Shown here piece by piece: positions 15,865 to 26,254 of a DNA stretch of 49,284 nucleotides. Both the position numbers and the translations under genes were made by a program. The notes under the pieces are model-generated. The model did not search any database. It saw only the letters and a program-made list of their open reading frames with translations, and was not told where the DNA came from. The DNA lies in the NCBI GenBank assembly GCA_016192705.1, contig JACPTQ010000001.1:1-49284 (forward strand). The letters are read 5' to 3'. Origin of the DNA: Deltaproteobacteria bacterium. Its GTDB lineage: Bacteria; Myxococcota; JACPTQ01. The stretch's first letter is position 1, and every line of letters starts with the position of its first letter.

Positions 15865-18006
15865 GCGCGCAGCCGGCAGCCGCAACGTGAAGGCGCTCCC
15901 TTTGCCGAGTTCGCTTTCGACGTCGATGCGCCCGCCGTGGTCTTGAATGATTTTGTACGACAAGCTAAGCCCCATCCCCATCCCTTGGCCGACGTCTTTC
16001 GTTGTGAAGAACGGCTCAAAAATGCGCTTGATGTGTTCGGGCGAAATACCGCAGCCGGTGTCGCTCACGGAAACGCAGACGTGCGCGGTTTCGTCGAACG
16101 TTTTCACGCGAATCGCGCCGTGGCCATTCTGCACCGACTGCGCGGCGTTGACGATAAGGTTGATGAGCACCTGTTCGATGCGCTGCGGAAACCCGAGGAA
16201 TCGCTGATGCGCGTTGAGTTCGATGTCGAGCGTCGACCCAGACTTGACTTCGTGGCGTGAGAGATTCGCGGCGCGCTGCACGAGGCGATTGATTTCGCAC
16301 TCCGTGGGGCGGCTCGGCTCTGGGTGCGCAAACGAGCGAAGGTCACCGACGATCGACTGCACGCGGCGAATCCCTTCGAGGTTTTCGGTGATGATGTTCT
16401 CGAGGTCTTTAAGGACGGACGCGACATCGACTTCGGCCTCGACGCTCTGCGCCCGCAACACGGCGTCGCCAACCGCGTCGTCAAGCCCCGGCTCGTTGCC
16501 GACCGCTTGCCACGACTCGACAACGCGGCGAAGCGATTCAAAATATTCACCGAGCTGCGTTGTATTCGCCTTGATATAAGCCATCGGGTTGTTGACTTCG
16601 TGCGCGACGCCGGCCGCGAGTATCCCGAGCGATGCCATTTTATCTTCTTGCATGATGCGCGCTTCGATGCGGCGTTTTCTCGTGACATCTTCAAAGAGTG
16701 CGACGTAGCGTGCGCCGCGCGGCGCGTTTTCGAGTGCGCACAGCGTGAAATCGTACACCGCACGCGTCCCGTCGGGTGTGACGCCCGATAAGTCGTAGAG
16801 TTTAACCGGCTCTTTGCCCCGCGATATCCGCGACAACGAATCGCGCACAACTTCGCGCGATGCGAGCGCGAGCGGGAGTACGCCGAGCGGCGTTGTTTGC
16901 GCAACGAACGACGGCGTCGAAAACAACTCGCGGTACGCGCGATTCTCGGCCACCATGCGCATCCCGTCGTCGAGAACGACGATGGGGTAGGGGACGGCGT
17001 CGAGCACCGTCGCGTTGAAGTCACGCGCGGCGATGATTTCTTGAATGAGCTCGGCGTTCGCGAGGACAAACCCGGCTTGAGCCACCAAGTTTTGCACGAA
17101 CTCGATATCTGGCTGCGTGTACGTTCCGCCGTCGCGAAGGCCCGTCACGTTGACGACGCCGATAACGCGCTCCTTGACCATCACGGGGACCGTCAGCGAT
17201 TTGGGGAACGGCTCGCGCGGCGCGTCTTCGAGGACGAACGCCGCGAAGTCGGGCGCTTCGCCCTTTAATGCGGTGTGATCGTTGATGCAGAGCGGCTTCC
17301 CGCTTTTCGCGACGTACCCCGCGATCCCTTCGCCAACCAGCGGGCGCGCATGCCACGCCTCGTCGGGGACGCCAACGGCAGCTTGCATTTCGAGTCGTCG
17401 CGCGCGCACGTCGCGGTCTTCGACGATCCGCATGATGGAGACCCGCGAACTCATCAGCTCACGCGAGATGATTTCGACGATCTCTTGAAAGATGACTTTC
17501 ATTGAGTGAAGCGACGTGAGGACACGGCCGGCGTGGTGAAGCGCGGTGAGGCGGCGGTTCGTCACCTCGAGGGCCGAGTTTTTCCGCTCAATTTCGCGCG
17601 TGAGCGCCGCCGTGCGAAGCGACAACCGTCGACGCTCCAGCGCGGACCGAATCGCGTGGCCGAGGAGCCCCACGTCCTCGAGCGGTTTTTCGAGAAGTTG
17701 GCTTGCGCCCGCGTTCAGCGCCTCGATCGCGCGCGCGCGCGTTGCATTCGCGGAGGCGACGATGACGTCGCATTCGGGGCTCTTGGCTTTAACGGCGCGA
17801 AGGACGTCGAGCCCGGACCCCCCGGGCATGACGATGTCGACAACAACGACCGCATAGGCGCGGCCGTTTAAAGCCTCAAGCGCGACGTCGACGTCATCCG
17901 CTTCATCCACGGTGAACCCATCGGCGTGCAGGTACGACGTGAAAAGAGCGCGAACCGCTGGATCGTCGTCCACAACGAGAATGCGCGTCTCGGCCCGATC
18001 GCCCAC
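15862..18006 (-). CDS. Receiver-GAF-PAS histidine kinase (NtrB/AtoS-like)
   Basis: A 714-residue cytoplasmic sensor kinase. Residues 1-130 form a receiver domain with the DDD acidic cluster and phospho-acceptor in VVVVDIVMPGG. A coiled-coil linker leads to a GAF domain (about 165-315), a PAS domain (about 335-440), the HisKA box GVAHEVNNP with phosphorylated His469, and an ATPase domain ending FTLRLP, with N, G1 (DTGCGI) and G2 (GMGMGL) boxes. There is no membrane segment. The input receiver suggests it takes part in a phosphorelay. It is the last gene of a long minus-strand run, 46 bases after the acyl-CoA dehydrogenase. Confidence 0.93.
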   Translation of the reverse strand: MGDRAETRILVVDDDPAVRALFTSYLHADGFTVDEADDVDVALEALNGRAYAVVVVDIVMPGGSGLDVLRAVKAKSPECDVIVASANATRARAIEALNAGASQLLEKPLEDVGLLGHAIRSALERRRLSLRTAALTREIERKNSALEVTNRRLTALHHAGRVLTSLHSMKVIFQEIVEIISRELMSSRVSIMRIVEDRDVRARRLEMQAAVGVPDEAWHARPLVGEGIAGYVAKSGKPLCINDHTALKGEAPDFAAFVLEDAPREPFPKSLTVPVMVKERVIGVVNVTGLRDGGTYTQPDIEFVQNLVAQAGFVLANAELIQEIIAARDFNATVLDAVPYPIVVLDDGMRMVAENRAYRELFSTPSFVAQTTPLGVLPLALASREVVRDSLSRISRGKEPVKLYDLSGVTPDGTRAVYDFTLCALENAPRGARYVALFEDVTRKRRIEARIMQEDKMASLGILAAGVAHEVNNPMAYIKANTTQLGEYFESLRRVVESWQAVGNEPGLDDAVGDAVLRAQSVEAEVDVASVLKDLENIITENLEGIRRVQSIVGDLRSFAHPEPSRPTECEINRLVQRAANLSRHEVKSGSTLDIELNAHQRFLGFPQRIEQVLINLIVNAAQSVQNGHGAIRVKTFDETAHVCVSVSDTGCGISPEHIKRIFEPFFTTKDVGQGMGMGLSLSYKIIQDHGGRIDVESELGKGSAFTLRLPAAR

Positions 18007-18052
18007 GCGTCAAGTGTACGACCTTGCGAGAAATCAGGTCAAATCTATGGCT

Positions 18053-19228
18053 TTACGCGAATGCGTCGATTCCCGTGAGCGCTTTGCCTAAGACAAGGGT
18101 GTGGATGTCGTGCGTACCTTCGTACGTGTAAACCGACTCGAGGTTCGCCGCGTGCCGCATCGGCGGGTAGTCGTCGCAGACACCGTTCGCGCCCAGGATT
18201 TCGCGCGCGCGCCGCGACACGTCAAGCGCCATGCGGACGTTGTTCCGCTTCGCGAGCGAGACTTGAACGGGCGTCATTTTGCCGGCGTCTTTGAGCTCCG
18301 CGAGTCGCCACGCAACGAGCTGGGCCTTCGTGATCTCCGTCGCCATTTCGGCGAAGTGCTGCTGAATGATCTGGTGGCTCGCGATGGGGCGCCCCGCGAA
18401 CTGAACGCGCGTCACGGCGTAATCACGCGCGCATTCGAACGAGCCGATCGCCGCGCCGATCGCACCCCATGCGATCCCGAAGCGCGCTTGCGTGAGCGCC
18501 ATGAGAGCGCTCTTTAAGCCCAATGACGCTGGGAGCAGCGCGCCCTCGGGGAGTGCGCAGTCCTCGAAGAACAGTTCGGCCGTATCGCTCGCGCGCATCG
18601 AGAGCTTGCCGTGCATCACGCGTGCTGTGAAGCCAGGCGTGTTCGAGGTCACCAAAAAGCCGCGGACACCGTCGTCGGTTTTTGCCCACACGATGGCAAC
18701 CTCTGCGAGCGTGCCGTTCGTGATCCACCGCTTCGATCCGTTCAGCAGCCAGCCGCTCTTCGTTCGCTTCGCTGTTGTTCGCATTGCGCCTGGATTTGAC
18801 CCCGCGTCGGCCTCCGTAAGACCGAAGCAACCGATCGCCTCGCCGCGTCCGAGCCGCGGAATCCAATCTGATTTTTGTGCGTCCGAACCGAACAGGAGAA
18901 TCGTGCCCATCACGAGCGACGTCTGAACGGAGCAGAAACTGCGAATCCCAGAGTCTGCGCGCTCAAGCTCAGCGAGAATCAGGCCGTACGCGGTGCTCGA
19001 AAGGCCCGGCATTCCGTAGCCTTTGACATTCGCACCCAGAAGCCCGAGCTCGCCGAAGCGCGCGATGAGGTGTTTGGGAAACGTTCCCGCGCGGTAGTGC
19101 TCCACGATGCACGGCATCACTTCGGCGTCGACAAAGGCGCGAACCGTGTCTCGGACCATGCGTTCTTCGGGGCTGAGAAGTTCTTCGATCGCAAAGAGAT
19201 CAAGCATGGCGAAACCAGAGCACGACAC
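18053..19228 (-). CDS. Glutaryl-CoA dehydrogenase-like acyl-CoA dehydrogenase
   Basis: This 391-residue flavoenzyme has the acyl-CoA dehydrogenase fold. CFGLTEADAGSNPGAM binds FAD and substrate. GYGMPGLSSTAYGLILAELE and ERADSGIRSFCSVQTSLVM closely follow glutaryl-CoA dehydrogenases, and YEGTHDIHTLVLGKALTG carries the catalytic glutamate. It would oxidise and decarboxylate glutaryl-CoA to crotonyl-CoA in lysine, tryptophan or aromatic breakdown; a non-decarboxylating or other short-chain substrate cannot be ruled out. No ETF or other pathway gene is nearby. The start is either GTG 19228 or ATG 19207; neither has a clear ribosome site. Confidence 0.9.
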   Translation of the reverse strand: MSCSGFAMLDLFAIEELLSPEERMVRDTVRAFVDAEVMPCIVEHYRAGTFPKHLIARFGELGLLGANVKGYGMPGLSSTAYGLILAELERADSGIRSFCSVQTSLVMGTILLFGSDAQKSDWIPRLGRGEAIGCFGLTEADAGSNPGAMRTTAKRTKSGWLLNGSKRWITNGTLAEVAIVWAKTDDGVRGFLVTSNTPGFTARVMHGKLSMRASDTAELFFEDCALPEGALLPASLGLKSALMALTQARFGIAWGAIGAAIGSFECARDYAVTRVQFAGRPIASHQIIQQHFAEMATEITKAQLVAWRLAELKDAGKMTPVQVSLAKRNNVRMALDVSRRAREILGANGVCDDYPPMRHAANLESVYTYEGTHDIHTLVLGKALTGIDAFA

Positions 19229-19279
19229 GAGCTGATCCGCAACCCCGCGGATGTCGACACTGCGGGTCGATTTCGTGTG

Positions 19280-19753
19280 CTAATAGACGCGAACGATGCG
19301 GGGCTGGCCATTCTCATTGGCAACTTCCGCGCGGCGTTCAGCGCCCCCGTCGAGTGTGATGACAACAACCGTTTGAGCTTTCGGCGAGCCGACCGTGACG
19401 CGGTTCACCGACGCGCCTTGGTAGAGCGATCGCCAATCGTCACGGATGATTTCCGTGGCCAAGGCGTCACGAAACGCGCCGTGACGTTCGGGACCGAGTG
19501 GCTGCGCTTGGGACTTATCGACGGCGTCGGCGAGTCGCACGGCAAGGACGGTATCGCCAATCGCGACGCGGTCGCGCGCGTCAAGCCCCGCAAGGAATCG
19601 CTGCACAACGCGCACTGCGTCGTCTTTCGTGACGACCGACGCAATTCTCAATGAAGAGCCGGCATCGGGCGCAAGCGGGGCCTCTGGCCTGGTGTCAGTG
19701 CACGCGGCCGCTGCGGCAACAGCCGTTATCAAAAAGGAGGAGACACAACGCAC
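19280..19753 (-). CDS. Small predicted lipoprotein
   Basis: A 157-residue protein with a lipoprotein signal (MRCVSSFLITAVAAAAAC), giving a lipidated Cys at residue 18. The mature part is short and mixed alpha/beta, with no motif I can name. It lies 12 bases after ispG and 51 before the dehydrogenase on the same strand, so it is probably cotranscribed. It is likely membrane-tethered and periplasmic. Function unknown. Confidence 0.7.
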   Translation of the reverse strand: MRCVSSFLITAVAAAAACTDTRPEAPLAPDAGSSLRIASVVTKDDAVRVVQRFLAGLDARDRVAIGDTVLAVRLADAVDKSQAQPLGPERHGAFRDALATEIIRDDWRSLYQGASVNRVTVGSPKAQTVVVITLDGGAERRAEVANENGQPRIVRVY

Positions 19754-19765
19754 GATTCGGAAACG

Positions 19766-20899
19766 CTACCTTTCTTCACGCGGCGTCGCAAGGCGCTTCA
19801 CCTCGGCGACGACCACGTCTTCCATCTCAGACTCCGCGATTTTTCGGACGACTCGCCCCTTGGCAAAAAGGAGGGCTTCACCATCGCCACCCGCGACGCC
19901 AATGTCGGCTTCGCGCGCTTCGCCGGGACCGTTGACGGCGCACCCCATGACCGCAACGCGAAGATCGGCTGTTGAACCCGCGAGTTCCGATGCGAGGCGC
20001 TTTTCGATCCGCGAGGTGAGACCGATGAGGTCGATGCCGCAGCGTCCGCACGATGGGCACGAGACGAGCGTCAGGCCGGGGCGCCGAAGACCGAGCGATT
20101 TCAAGATGTCGATCCCGACGCGAACTTCAGCGACCGGATCCGCCGTAAGCGAAACGCGCAGGGTGTCGCCGATGCCGTCCGCGAGAACGACGCCGATGCC
20201 GACAGCGCTCCTGACGGTTCCCGGCGCTTCGGGCCCCGCTTCGGTCACGCCAATGTGGAGCGGCCAATCTCCGCGCGGGGCGAGGAGTCGATAAGCGCGG
20301 ATCGTTTCAACGACGTCGCTCGACTTAACCGCGATCTTGAACGTGTGAAAACCCAAGTCGTCGAGAAACGCCGCCGTCTCAACAGCGCTTTCGACGATCG
20401 CCTCGGCTGTTGGGTGCCCGTATCGTGCGAGGATCGCCTTCGACAGCGAACCGCCGTTGACACCGATTCGAAGCGGGACGCCGCGCTCTCTGGCGGCGTT
20501 TGCGATTTCGCGAAGGCGCTCGCGCGCGCCGATGTTGCCGGGGTTGACGCGCACGGCGTCGGCGCCGCGTTCGATCGCGCGAAGCGCCAAGCGGTAATCG
20601 AAATGAATGTCGGCGATGATCGGCGTTTTCACGGCGCGCCGAATCTCGGGAAGTCGGTCGGCGGCCTCGGCGTCTTGCACGGCCACGCGCACGATGTCGG
20701 CACCGGATGCGGCAAGCGCCCAGATCTGGCTCGCCGTCGTTTCAACGTCGCGCGTATCGGTCGTCGTCATCGACTGGACGGAGACCGGCGCGCCACCGCC
20801 CACCTCGACCGAGCCAACGCGGATGCGACGCGAACGTCTTCGAGGCCAGGGATTCGCCTCGGCAACGTTCGCAGGAGACTCTTTTTCGTTCGGGCCCAT
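19766..20899 (-). CDS. ispG: IspG (GcpE) MEP-pathway enzyme
   Basis: 4-hydroxy-3-methylbut-2-enyl diphosphate synthase, 377 residues, reduces MEcPP to HMBPP in isoprenoid synthesis. The TIM-barrel half shows VSVQSMTTTDT, ADIVRVAV and IADIHFDYRLAL. The C-terminal iron-sulfur half has CPSCGRC and MGCAVNGPGE, supplying three cysteine ligands and the glutamate ligand for the 4Fe-4S cluster. The length fits the short bacterial form. The start ATG 20899 directly follows the uvrA stop, and a lipoprotein gene follows by 12 bases. Confidence 0.97.
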   Translation of the reverse strand: MGPNEKESPANVAEANPWPRRRSRRIRVGSVEVGGGAPVSVQSMTTTDTRDVETTASQIWALAASGADIVRVAVQDAEAADRLPEIRRAVKTPIIADIHFDYRLALRAIERGADAVRVNPGNIGARERLREIANAARERGVPLRIGVNGGSLSKAILARYGHPTAEAIVESAVETAAFLDDLGFHTFKIAVKSSDVVETIRAYRLLAPRGDWPLHIGVTEAGPEAPGTVRSAVGIGVVLADGIGDTLRVSLTADPVAEVRVGIDILKSLGLRRPGLTLVSCPSCGRCGIDLIGLTSRIEKRLASELAGSTADLRVAVMGCAVNGPGEAREADIGVAGGDGEALLFAKGRVVRKIAESEMEDVVVAEVKRLATPREER

Positions 20900-23395
20900 T
20901 TACATCTTCTCGGCCAAGTATTGCGCCGTCGCCGACTTTTCGCACCGTGCGAGGTCGGCGGGACGCCCTTCAAAAATCACTTCACCCCCCAAGGGCCCAC
21001 CGCCCGGACCCAAGTCGATGACCCAATCCGACTGTTTCACCATGTCGACGTCGTGTTCGACAACAACGATTGTGTTACCGCGATCAACGAGGCGGTGAAG
21101 GAGGAGGACGAGGCGCTCGACGTCAGCCGCGTGTAACCCCGTCGTCGGTTCATCGAAAACAAAGAGCGTTGTTCCGGTCGCGCGGCGCGAAAGTTCGGTT
21201 GCGAGGCGAAGGCGCTCGGCTTCACCGTTCGACAGCGTGTTCGCGGGTTGCCCCAGTTGCAAATACCCAAGCCCAACTTCGACCAGCGTCGCGAGTCGTT
21301 CGTAAAGCGCTGGGACGGCCGCGAAGACCGTCGACGCTTCTTCGATGGAGAGCGCGAGCGCGTCCGCGATCGAGCGCCCGCGGTATCGGATGTCGAGCGT
21401 ATCGCGGTTGTAGCGCGTGCCGGCGCAAACGTCACACGTCACATACGCGCCTGGAAAAACGTTTGCCGACAACGCGACGACGCCGTTTCCTTCGCACGCT
21501 TCGCAGCGCCCGCCCTTGACGTTAAAGCTGAAGCGGCCCGCATCGTATCCGCGTGCGCGTGCGTCGGGCGTCGCGGCGTACAACTCGCGGAGTGGCGCGA
21601 AGAGTCCCGTGTAGGTCGCCGGGTTTGCGCGCGGCGTGCGTCCGATCGGGCGTTGATCGACGACGACGACGCGCTCGATGACCTCGAGCCCCGTTGCGCG
21701 CGTGACGGCGAGGTGGGTGGCATTTTCGGCGCGAACGTGCGCCGCCGCGATGCGCGCGAGGGTTTGAAGGGCGAGGCTCGATTTCCCGGAGCCCGAAACG
21801 CCCGTCACGGTTGTCCAGGCGCCGAGCGGAAACGACGCGGTTACCGATTTGAGGTTGTGCGTCGAAACCCCGGTCAGCGTGATCTTGTGGTGCACCGAGC
21901 GCGGTGCTTCGGGTCGCGGAATGATGGCACGGCCCGTCGCGTACGCTGCGGTGAGCGACGCCTCGTTAGTAAGCACGGCGGCCGACGGGCCGGCCGCGAT
22001 GATGCGACCTCCCGCGACGCCAGCGCCCGGACCAAGCTCGACAACATGGTCCGCCGCACGAACCGCATCGAGATCGTGCTCGACGACGATGACCGTGTTC
22101 CCCGCATCGCGCAGGCGCTTGAGCGTTGCAATGAGTGCCGCGACGTCGCGCGGGTGCAACCCGACGGTCGGCTCGTCGAGGAGATAAATGAGACCAGTGA
22201 GCCCCGCGCCCATTTCACCCGCAAGGTGGACACGCTCCGCTTCACCCCCCGATAACGTCGCGGCTGCGCGGTCGAGCGTGAGGTAACTGAGTCCGACCTC
22301 GCCGAGAAAAGCGAGCCGCGTTCGTGCCGCCTTGAGCAGCGGATTCGCAAGCGCGAGCGTTGATCCTTCGAGCCGCAGTCGTCGAAGCCATGCGTCCCCC
22401 TCGGCAACGTCGAGCCGCGCGACATCCGAGATCGATGCGCCCTCGACGAAAACCGATCGCGCTTCCACGCGGAGCCGCGTTCCGTCGCACGTCTCGCATC
22501 GATTCGCAGCATCGTTCGCGTCGTCACCGTCGTCGTCGCGTGTCTCGGCCAACGCGCCACGCCCCGCGCACGTCGGGCAGGCGCCGTCGGGTGCTGTGAA
22601 CGAAAAGAGCCGCGGCGTTATGGGCGGAAATCGAATGTTGCAGGTGCGACAGATGGCCGTCTCCGTGAACGTCTCGGTTGCCCGCTCATCGACGCGTTCG
22701 ACCAGAGCGACACCGTTCCCGACGCGATACGCCGTTTCGATCGACTCGGCGATGCGCTGCTCCGTGCCGGGCCCAAGCGTCAGTCGGTCGACGTAGACGG
22801 CGACATCGCCGCCGATCGGTGCGTCGTCATCGAGCGCACGCGGTTGGCCGTCGACGCGAATTCGAACGAATCCACTCTTTCGCAAGGTCGCGATCGATGC
22901 GGCGTCGGACAGAGCCGGTGCGAGAATGGCGACGCGCGTCTCGGCGGGCCAAGTCAATACGCGCGCGACCGCAGCGTGAACGGAGCTCGCGCGAATTTCG
23001 GTTCCACATGTTGTGCAACGCGCGACGCCAGCGTGCGCAAACAGGAATCGCAAAAAATCGTGAACGCCGGTCGCCGTGGCCACCGTTCCCTGAGATGCAC
23101 CGAACCTCGTCCGATGCTGAATGGCAATGGCTGGTGAGAGCCCGAGAATCGCGTCGACTTCGGGTCGATCGCGCATTGGGATGAAGTGTCGCGCGAACGG
23201 CGAGAGCGCCTCCAGGTAGCGTCGCTCGGCCTCTGCGAAAATCGTGTCAAAGGCGAGCGACGATTTTCCGCTTCCCGAAACACCGGTGACGACGGTCAAC
23301 TGGCCCTTCGGGATGTCGACATCGACGCCGCGCAAATTGTGGACGCGCGCGCCTCGAACGCGGATAAAGCTAGTGCCGTCTAGTTCCAAGGCCAT
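20900..23395 (-). CDS. uvrA: UvrA excinuclease ATPase, compact form
   Basis: This 831-residue protein recognises DNA damage with UvrB. It has two ABC modules with two Walker A loops ([11 protein letters not shown]), a first signature LSGGEAER and a second one altered to LSNGEAER (near residue 722), and Walker B in [10 protein letters not shown] and [19 protein letters not shown] and CPTC cysteines and the C-terminal zinc module ([18 protein letters not shown]) are kept. The region between CTTCG and ICRTC is near normal length, so the UvrB-binding domain seems present. The roughly 110 missing residues all fall between CPTCAGRG and [10 protein letters not shown], where only a D/A-rich linker remains. 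It overlaps pdxA by 16 bases. Confidence 0.93.
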   Translation of the reverse strand: MALELDGTSFIRVRGARVHNLRGVDVDIPKGQLTVVTGVSGSGKSSLAFDTIFAEAERRYLEALSPFARHFIPMRDRPEVDAILGLSPAIAIQHRTRFGASQGTVATATGVHDFLRFLFAHAGVARCTTCGTEIRASSVHAAVARVLTWPAETRVAILAPALSDAASIATLRKSGFVRIRVDGQPRALDDDAPIGGDVAVYVDRLTLGPGTEQRIAESIETAYRVGNGVALVERVDERATETFTETAICRTCNIRFPPITPRLFSFTAPDGACPTCAGRGALAETRDDDGDDANDAANRCETCDGTRLRVEARSVFVEGASISDVARLDVAEGDAWLRRLRLEGSTLALANPLLKAARTRLAFLGEVGLSYLTLDRAAATLSGGEAERVHLAGEMGAGLTGLIYLLDEPTVGLHPRDVAALIATLKRLRDAGNTVIVVEHDLDAVRAADHVVELGPGAGVAGGRIIAAGPSAAVLTNEASLTAAYATGRAIIPRPEAPRSVHHKITLTGVSTHNLKSVTASFPLGAWTTVTGVSGSGKSSLALQTLARIAAAHVRAENATHLAVTRATGLEVIERVVVVDQRPIGRTPRANPATYTGLFAPLRELYAATPDARARGYDAGRFSFNVKGGRCEACEGNGVVALSANVFPGAYVTCDVCAGTRYNRDTLDIRYRGRSIADALALSIEEASTVFAAVPALYERLATLVEVGLGYLQLGQPANTLSNGEAERLRLATELSRRATGTTLFVFDEPTTGLHAADVERLVLLLHRLVDRGNTIVVVEHDVDMVKQSDWVIDLGPGGGPLGGEVIFEGRPADLARCEKSATAQYLAEKM

Positions 23396-24303
23396 CGCGC
23401 CGCAAGAAGCGGAATGAACGACATTGCCGCGATCATACCGCGTGGGCTCGCCACACCACGCCCCGCGATGTCGAGCGCGATGCCGTGCCCTGGGGAGACG
23501 CGCGCAAATGGCAAGCCGAGCGTGACGTTGAGCGCCGCGTGCCCCGCGAGAAGTTTGGCCGGGATAAGCCCCTGGTCGTGATAGAGCGCGACGACACCTT
23601 GATACCCTTTGGCGCGCGAGGCGAAAAGGGCGTCCGCGGGGAGCGGCCCGCGCAAATCGACGCCGGCCTTCCGCGCCGCGAGGACGGCGTCCGCAAGGAG
23701 CGCATTTTCACGGACCGCGGCGTGACGCGTGACCGGCCCCGCGTCGTTATGCGGGTTTAAGCCGAGGAGCGCGAGGCGTGGAACTTTTTGGTGAAGGACG
23801 CCTTCAAGGTACGTTGCAAGAAGGCGCGATACGCTGGCGATCCCTTGCGGCGAGAGGCGTTTCGGCACGTCACGGAGCGGAACGTGGACCGTCGCAAGCG
23901 CGACGCGAAGACCATCGGCCTCCATGAGCATCGCCGCCTCGCGTCCGCCCGTGCGCGTCGCCAAGAGCTCGGTGTGGCCCCGCGCTCCCGGTTCGCGCAA
24001 CATCGGCGCCGTCACGAGCGCCGCGCAACTTCCCTCGAGAACCGCGTTGACCGCCGTGTCGAGCGACGCACGCTGCGCCCCCATCGGGTCGATGGCCGCG
24101 CTCGGCCCCACGCTAACGATGGTTGTCTTTTGGCCGGGCGGCGTCCTTTTCGCCCAGCGGCGAAACGCCGTCGCGATGACCGCCTCGTCACCAAACAAAA
24201 CCCACTCAGCCGTCGGGGCCTCGGCCATTGCCTTTGCGAGAATCTCTGGTCCAATCCCGAGCGGGTAACCAAGCGACACCGCGTACCGCTTCAGGGTCCG
24301 CAT
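23380..24303 (-). CDS. pdxA: PdxA 4-phosphohydroxy-L-threonine dehydrogenase
   Basis: This 307-residue NAD-dependent enzyme acts in DXP-dependent pyridoxal phosphate synthesis. Metal-binding and substrate motifs are present: [16 protein letters not shown] with TRHAAVRE, and [10 protein letters not shown]. The N-terminal motif reads [12 protein letters not shown] where GDPAGIGPE is usual, a modest departure. It lies 3 bases after the surA-like gene; surA-pdxA linkage is also known in enterobacteria. PdxA2-type paralogs with other substrates are possible but less likely. Confidence 0.9.
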   Translation of the reverse strand: MRTLKRYAVSLGYPLGIGPEILAKAMAEAPTAEWVLFGDEAVIATAFRRWAKRTPPGQKTTIVSVGPSAAIDPMGAQRASLDTAVNAVLEGSCAALVTAPMLREPGARGHTELLATRTGGREAAMLMEADGLRVALATVHVPLRDVPKRLSPQGIASVSRLLATYLEGVLHQKVPRLALLGLNPHNDAGPVTRHAAVRENALLADAVLAARKAGVDLRGPLPADALFASRAKGYQGVVALYHDQGLIPAKLLAGHAALNVTLGLPFARVSPGHGIALDIAGRGVASPRGMIAAMSFIPLLAARWPWN

Positions 24304-24306
24304 CGC

Positions 24307-25293
24307 TCACTGTTCACGAAGGTCCACGAACGCCTTCTTTCGCGCCTCCTGAAGCCAAATCCCGAATTGCTTTTCCTGCTCTTCAAGCAAGAGCCGCCCG
24401 CGCAGGACATCTCGAATCTCCTCAAGCGGCTTCACCTCGGGCGCTTCTCGCTCCTTCAACTTCACGACGAACAGCCCCTTCGCCGACCGAATCACTTTCG
24501 AAACCTCCCCCGCCTTCAGCCGCCACGCCGCCCGCTCAAACCCCTCCGCGAGAACACCGCGCGACAACCACCCCACGTCCCCGCACGCGTCAACCGCCGC
24601 CCCCTCGCTGTGCTTTTTGACGAGCGCCGCAAAATCTTCGCCGCCCTGCGCCTTGATCTCGATCTCGTCCGCGAGCTTCACGCGCCGCTCCCGCTCGGCC
24701 GCAGCCATTTTTGCGTCGAGCGCAATGTGGATCTGGCACAATCGAATTCGCGCATCCTTCGCGAGCGAAGTCACATACCGCGTATAATAGCTCCGAATAT
24801 CCTGGTCGCTCACCTTGATGCGCGACTCAAGTTTCGCCTGCATGATCCGCATCTTCTCAAGGTCGCGCCGAATCTGCATCGCGAATCGCCGCCACGAAAG
24901 GCCATGCGACTTCAGCGTTTGCCGAAACGTCTTCTCGTCCATTTTATTGCGGCGCATGGTGTCGTCGATCGCCTGGCGCACCTCTTCATCTCGCACCGCG
25001 ACATTCATCTTCTTCAGCTCGCCGCTCGTCACGAGCTCACCGATGCGCGCGTTCAGCGCCTCCTTCCGAAGCTCTTTGGCCTTCAGCTCGCGCGTCGCCT
25101 CGTCGGGAAACTCGGCGGTCGCCCGGTCCATCTCTTCCTCAACAAGCTCGTTGACCTCCGACGACAAAATAATCTCATCGTTAACAACCGCGACGATTCG
25201 ATCGACAACCTTGGCCTCCGCTCGGCTCTGAAACGTCATAGCCAAACTGAGACCCACGACGGCCCAATTCATTGCCTCAAGCCTTTCTCTCAT
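24307..25293 (-). CDS. SurA-type periplasmic chaperone/PPIase
   Basis: A 328-residue secreted protein. A signal peptide ends near AEA (residue 27). A SurA N-domain (VVDRIVAVVNDEIILSSEVNE) and a helical segment lead to one parvulin-like domain at about 185-290 (HIALDAK, GGEDFAALVKKHSEG, DVGWLSRGVLAEGFE, GLFVVKLKERE). E. coli SurA has two parvulin domains; this has one. It would guide barrel proteins to BAM in the periplasm. ATG 25293 overlaps the upstream stop as ATGA. Confidence 0.87.
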   Translation of the reverse strand: MRERLEAMNWAVVGLSLAMTFQSRAEAKVVDRIVAVVNDEIILSSEVNELVEEEMDRATAEFPDEATRELKAKELRKEALNARIGELVTSGELKKMNVAVRDEEVRQAIDDTMRRNKMDEKTFRQTLKSHGLSWRRFAMQIRRDLEKMRIMQAKLESRIKVSDQDIRSYYTRYVTSLAKDARIRLCQIHIALDAKMAAAERERRVKLADEIEIKAQGGEDFAALVKKHSEGAAVDACGDVGWLSRGVLAEGFERAAWRLKAGEVSKVIRSAKGLFVVKLKEREAPEVKPLEEIRDVLRGRLLLEEQEKQFGIWLQEARKKAFVDLREQ

Positions 25294-26246
25294 CGCACCA
25301 CCTCAAGGGCTTTTTCGTCGCGCTCGATTTCAACGCTTGCGAGCACCGCCGTTTTCCAGTTCCCTTCGGTCTCCCGGAGTTTCTTCTCGCGCAACTCCGC
25401 CACGATTTTTTCGCGCACATCTGGAAGCGTCACATCTTTCGCCGCCTTTCGTTCCTCGACCATGAAGATGTGGTATCCATAATCGCTCGCGACGACGTCA
25501 CCCACATCGCCAACATTCAGCCGAAAGGCGGCTTCGAAGACCTTCGGGCCTTCGCCCAGCGCGAACCAGCCGAGCTGTCCTCCCGTTGTCCGCTCGGGGC
25601 CGAGCGAATGCTTCTTGGCCAGTTCCGCGAATGTTTTTCGCTTATCGACCCCTTTGGCTGTCAGGAGAGACCGCAGTTTCTTTGCGAAATCTTCCGTACG
25701 GACAACGATTTGCGACAGGCGAATCCTGATTGGCAGTTTCTCCTTGGGCCACGTTTTCCAGCGCGCTTCGATTTCGTCGTCTCCAACCGTGACCTTGTCG
25801 AGTCCCTCTTTCCGCAAAAGCGCGTCGACCACCAGGCGCTCGCGCGCGACTTCGCGCAACTCCAGGGGGCCAAGCCGCGCCGAAAAAAGCGTTGCGTCAA
25901 ACGAATCGACTAAGTAGCCGCGCCGCATGGAGAGGAGCGCCGCATCGACCGCTTCCTCGGGTACTGAGATTTCGGCTTTTCTCGCCGCGAATCGCACGGC
26001 CCGATCAAAGAGGAGCGCCTCCAGAGCGAGCTTTCGTGACGGCTCATCCGACGCCGCTCGGCCCTTAAGCCGCACCACGGCTCGCCGCAGCTCGCCCTCG
26101 GTGATCGGTGCGCCATTGACGCGTGCCACGACGCGCATCTCTGGCCGGGCCACCAAGGGTGATGACCCGGATGGCGCCGGCGAGTTTTGTTTGCACGCGA
26201 GCACGACCGCCAGCGTCGTTAACAGAAGTGCGGCTCTGTTCGTCAT
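25290..26246 (-). CDS. Parvulin-type PPIase lipoprotein
   Basis: This 318-residue protein has a lipoprotein signal (LLLTTLAVVLAC, Cys18), so it is membrane-anchored in the periplasm. A SurA-like N-domain begins at VVARVNGAPITEGELRRA. The parvulin domain at about 195-295 shows IRLSQIVVRT, FAELAKKHSLGPE, GGQLGWFALG and YGYHIFMVEE. It is the middle one of three consecutive folding factors and probably helps envelope proteins fold. Prsa- or PpiD-like client ranges cannot be told apart by sequence. Confidence 0.88.
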   Translation of the reverse strand: MTNRAALLLTTLAVVLACKQNSPAPSGSSPLVARPEMRVVARVNGAPITEGELRRAVVRLKGRAASDEPSRKLALEALLFDRAVRFAARKAEISVPEEAVDAALLSMRRGYLVDSFDATLFSARLGPLELREVARERLVVDALLRKEGLDKVTVGDDEIEARWKTWPKEKLPIRIRLSQIVVRTEDFAKKLRSLLTAKGVDKRKTFAELAKKHSLGPERTTGGQLGWFALGEGPKVFEAAFRLNVGDVGDVVASDYGYHIFMVEERKAAKDVTLPDVREKIVAELREKKLRETEGNWKTAVLASVEIERDEKALEVVR

Positions 26247-26254
26247 CGTTTCCG

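Noticed and set aside
23788-25482. A 564-codon open frame on the plus strand across pdxA and the surA-like gene.
   Set aside because: It is antisense to two clearly recognised genes, is very rich in Arg, His and Leu, and has no motif; long shadow frames are expected in GC-rich DNA.
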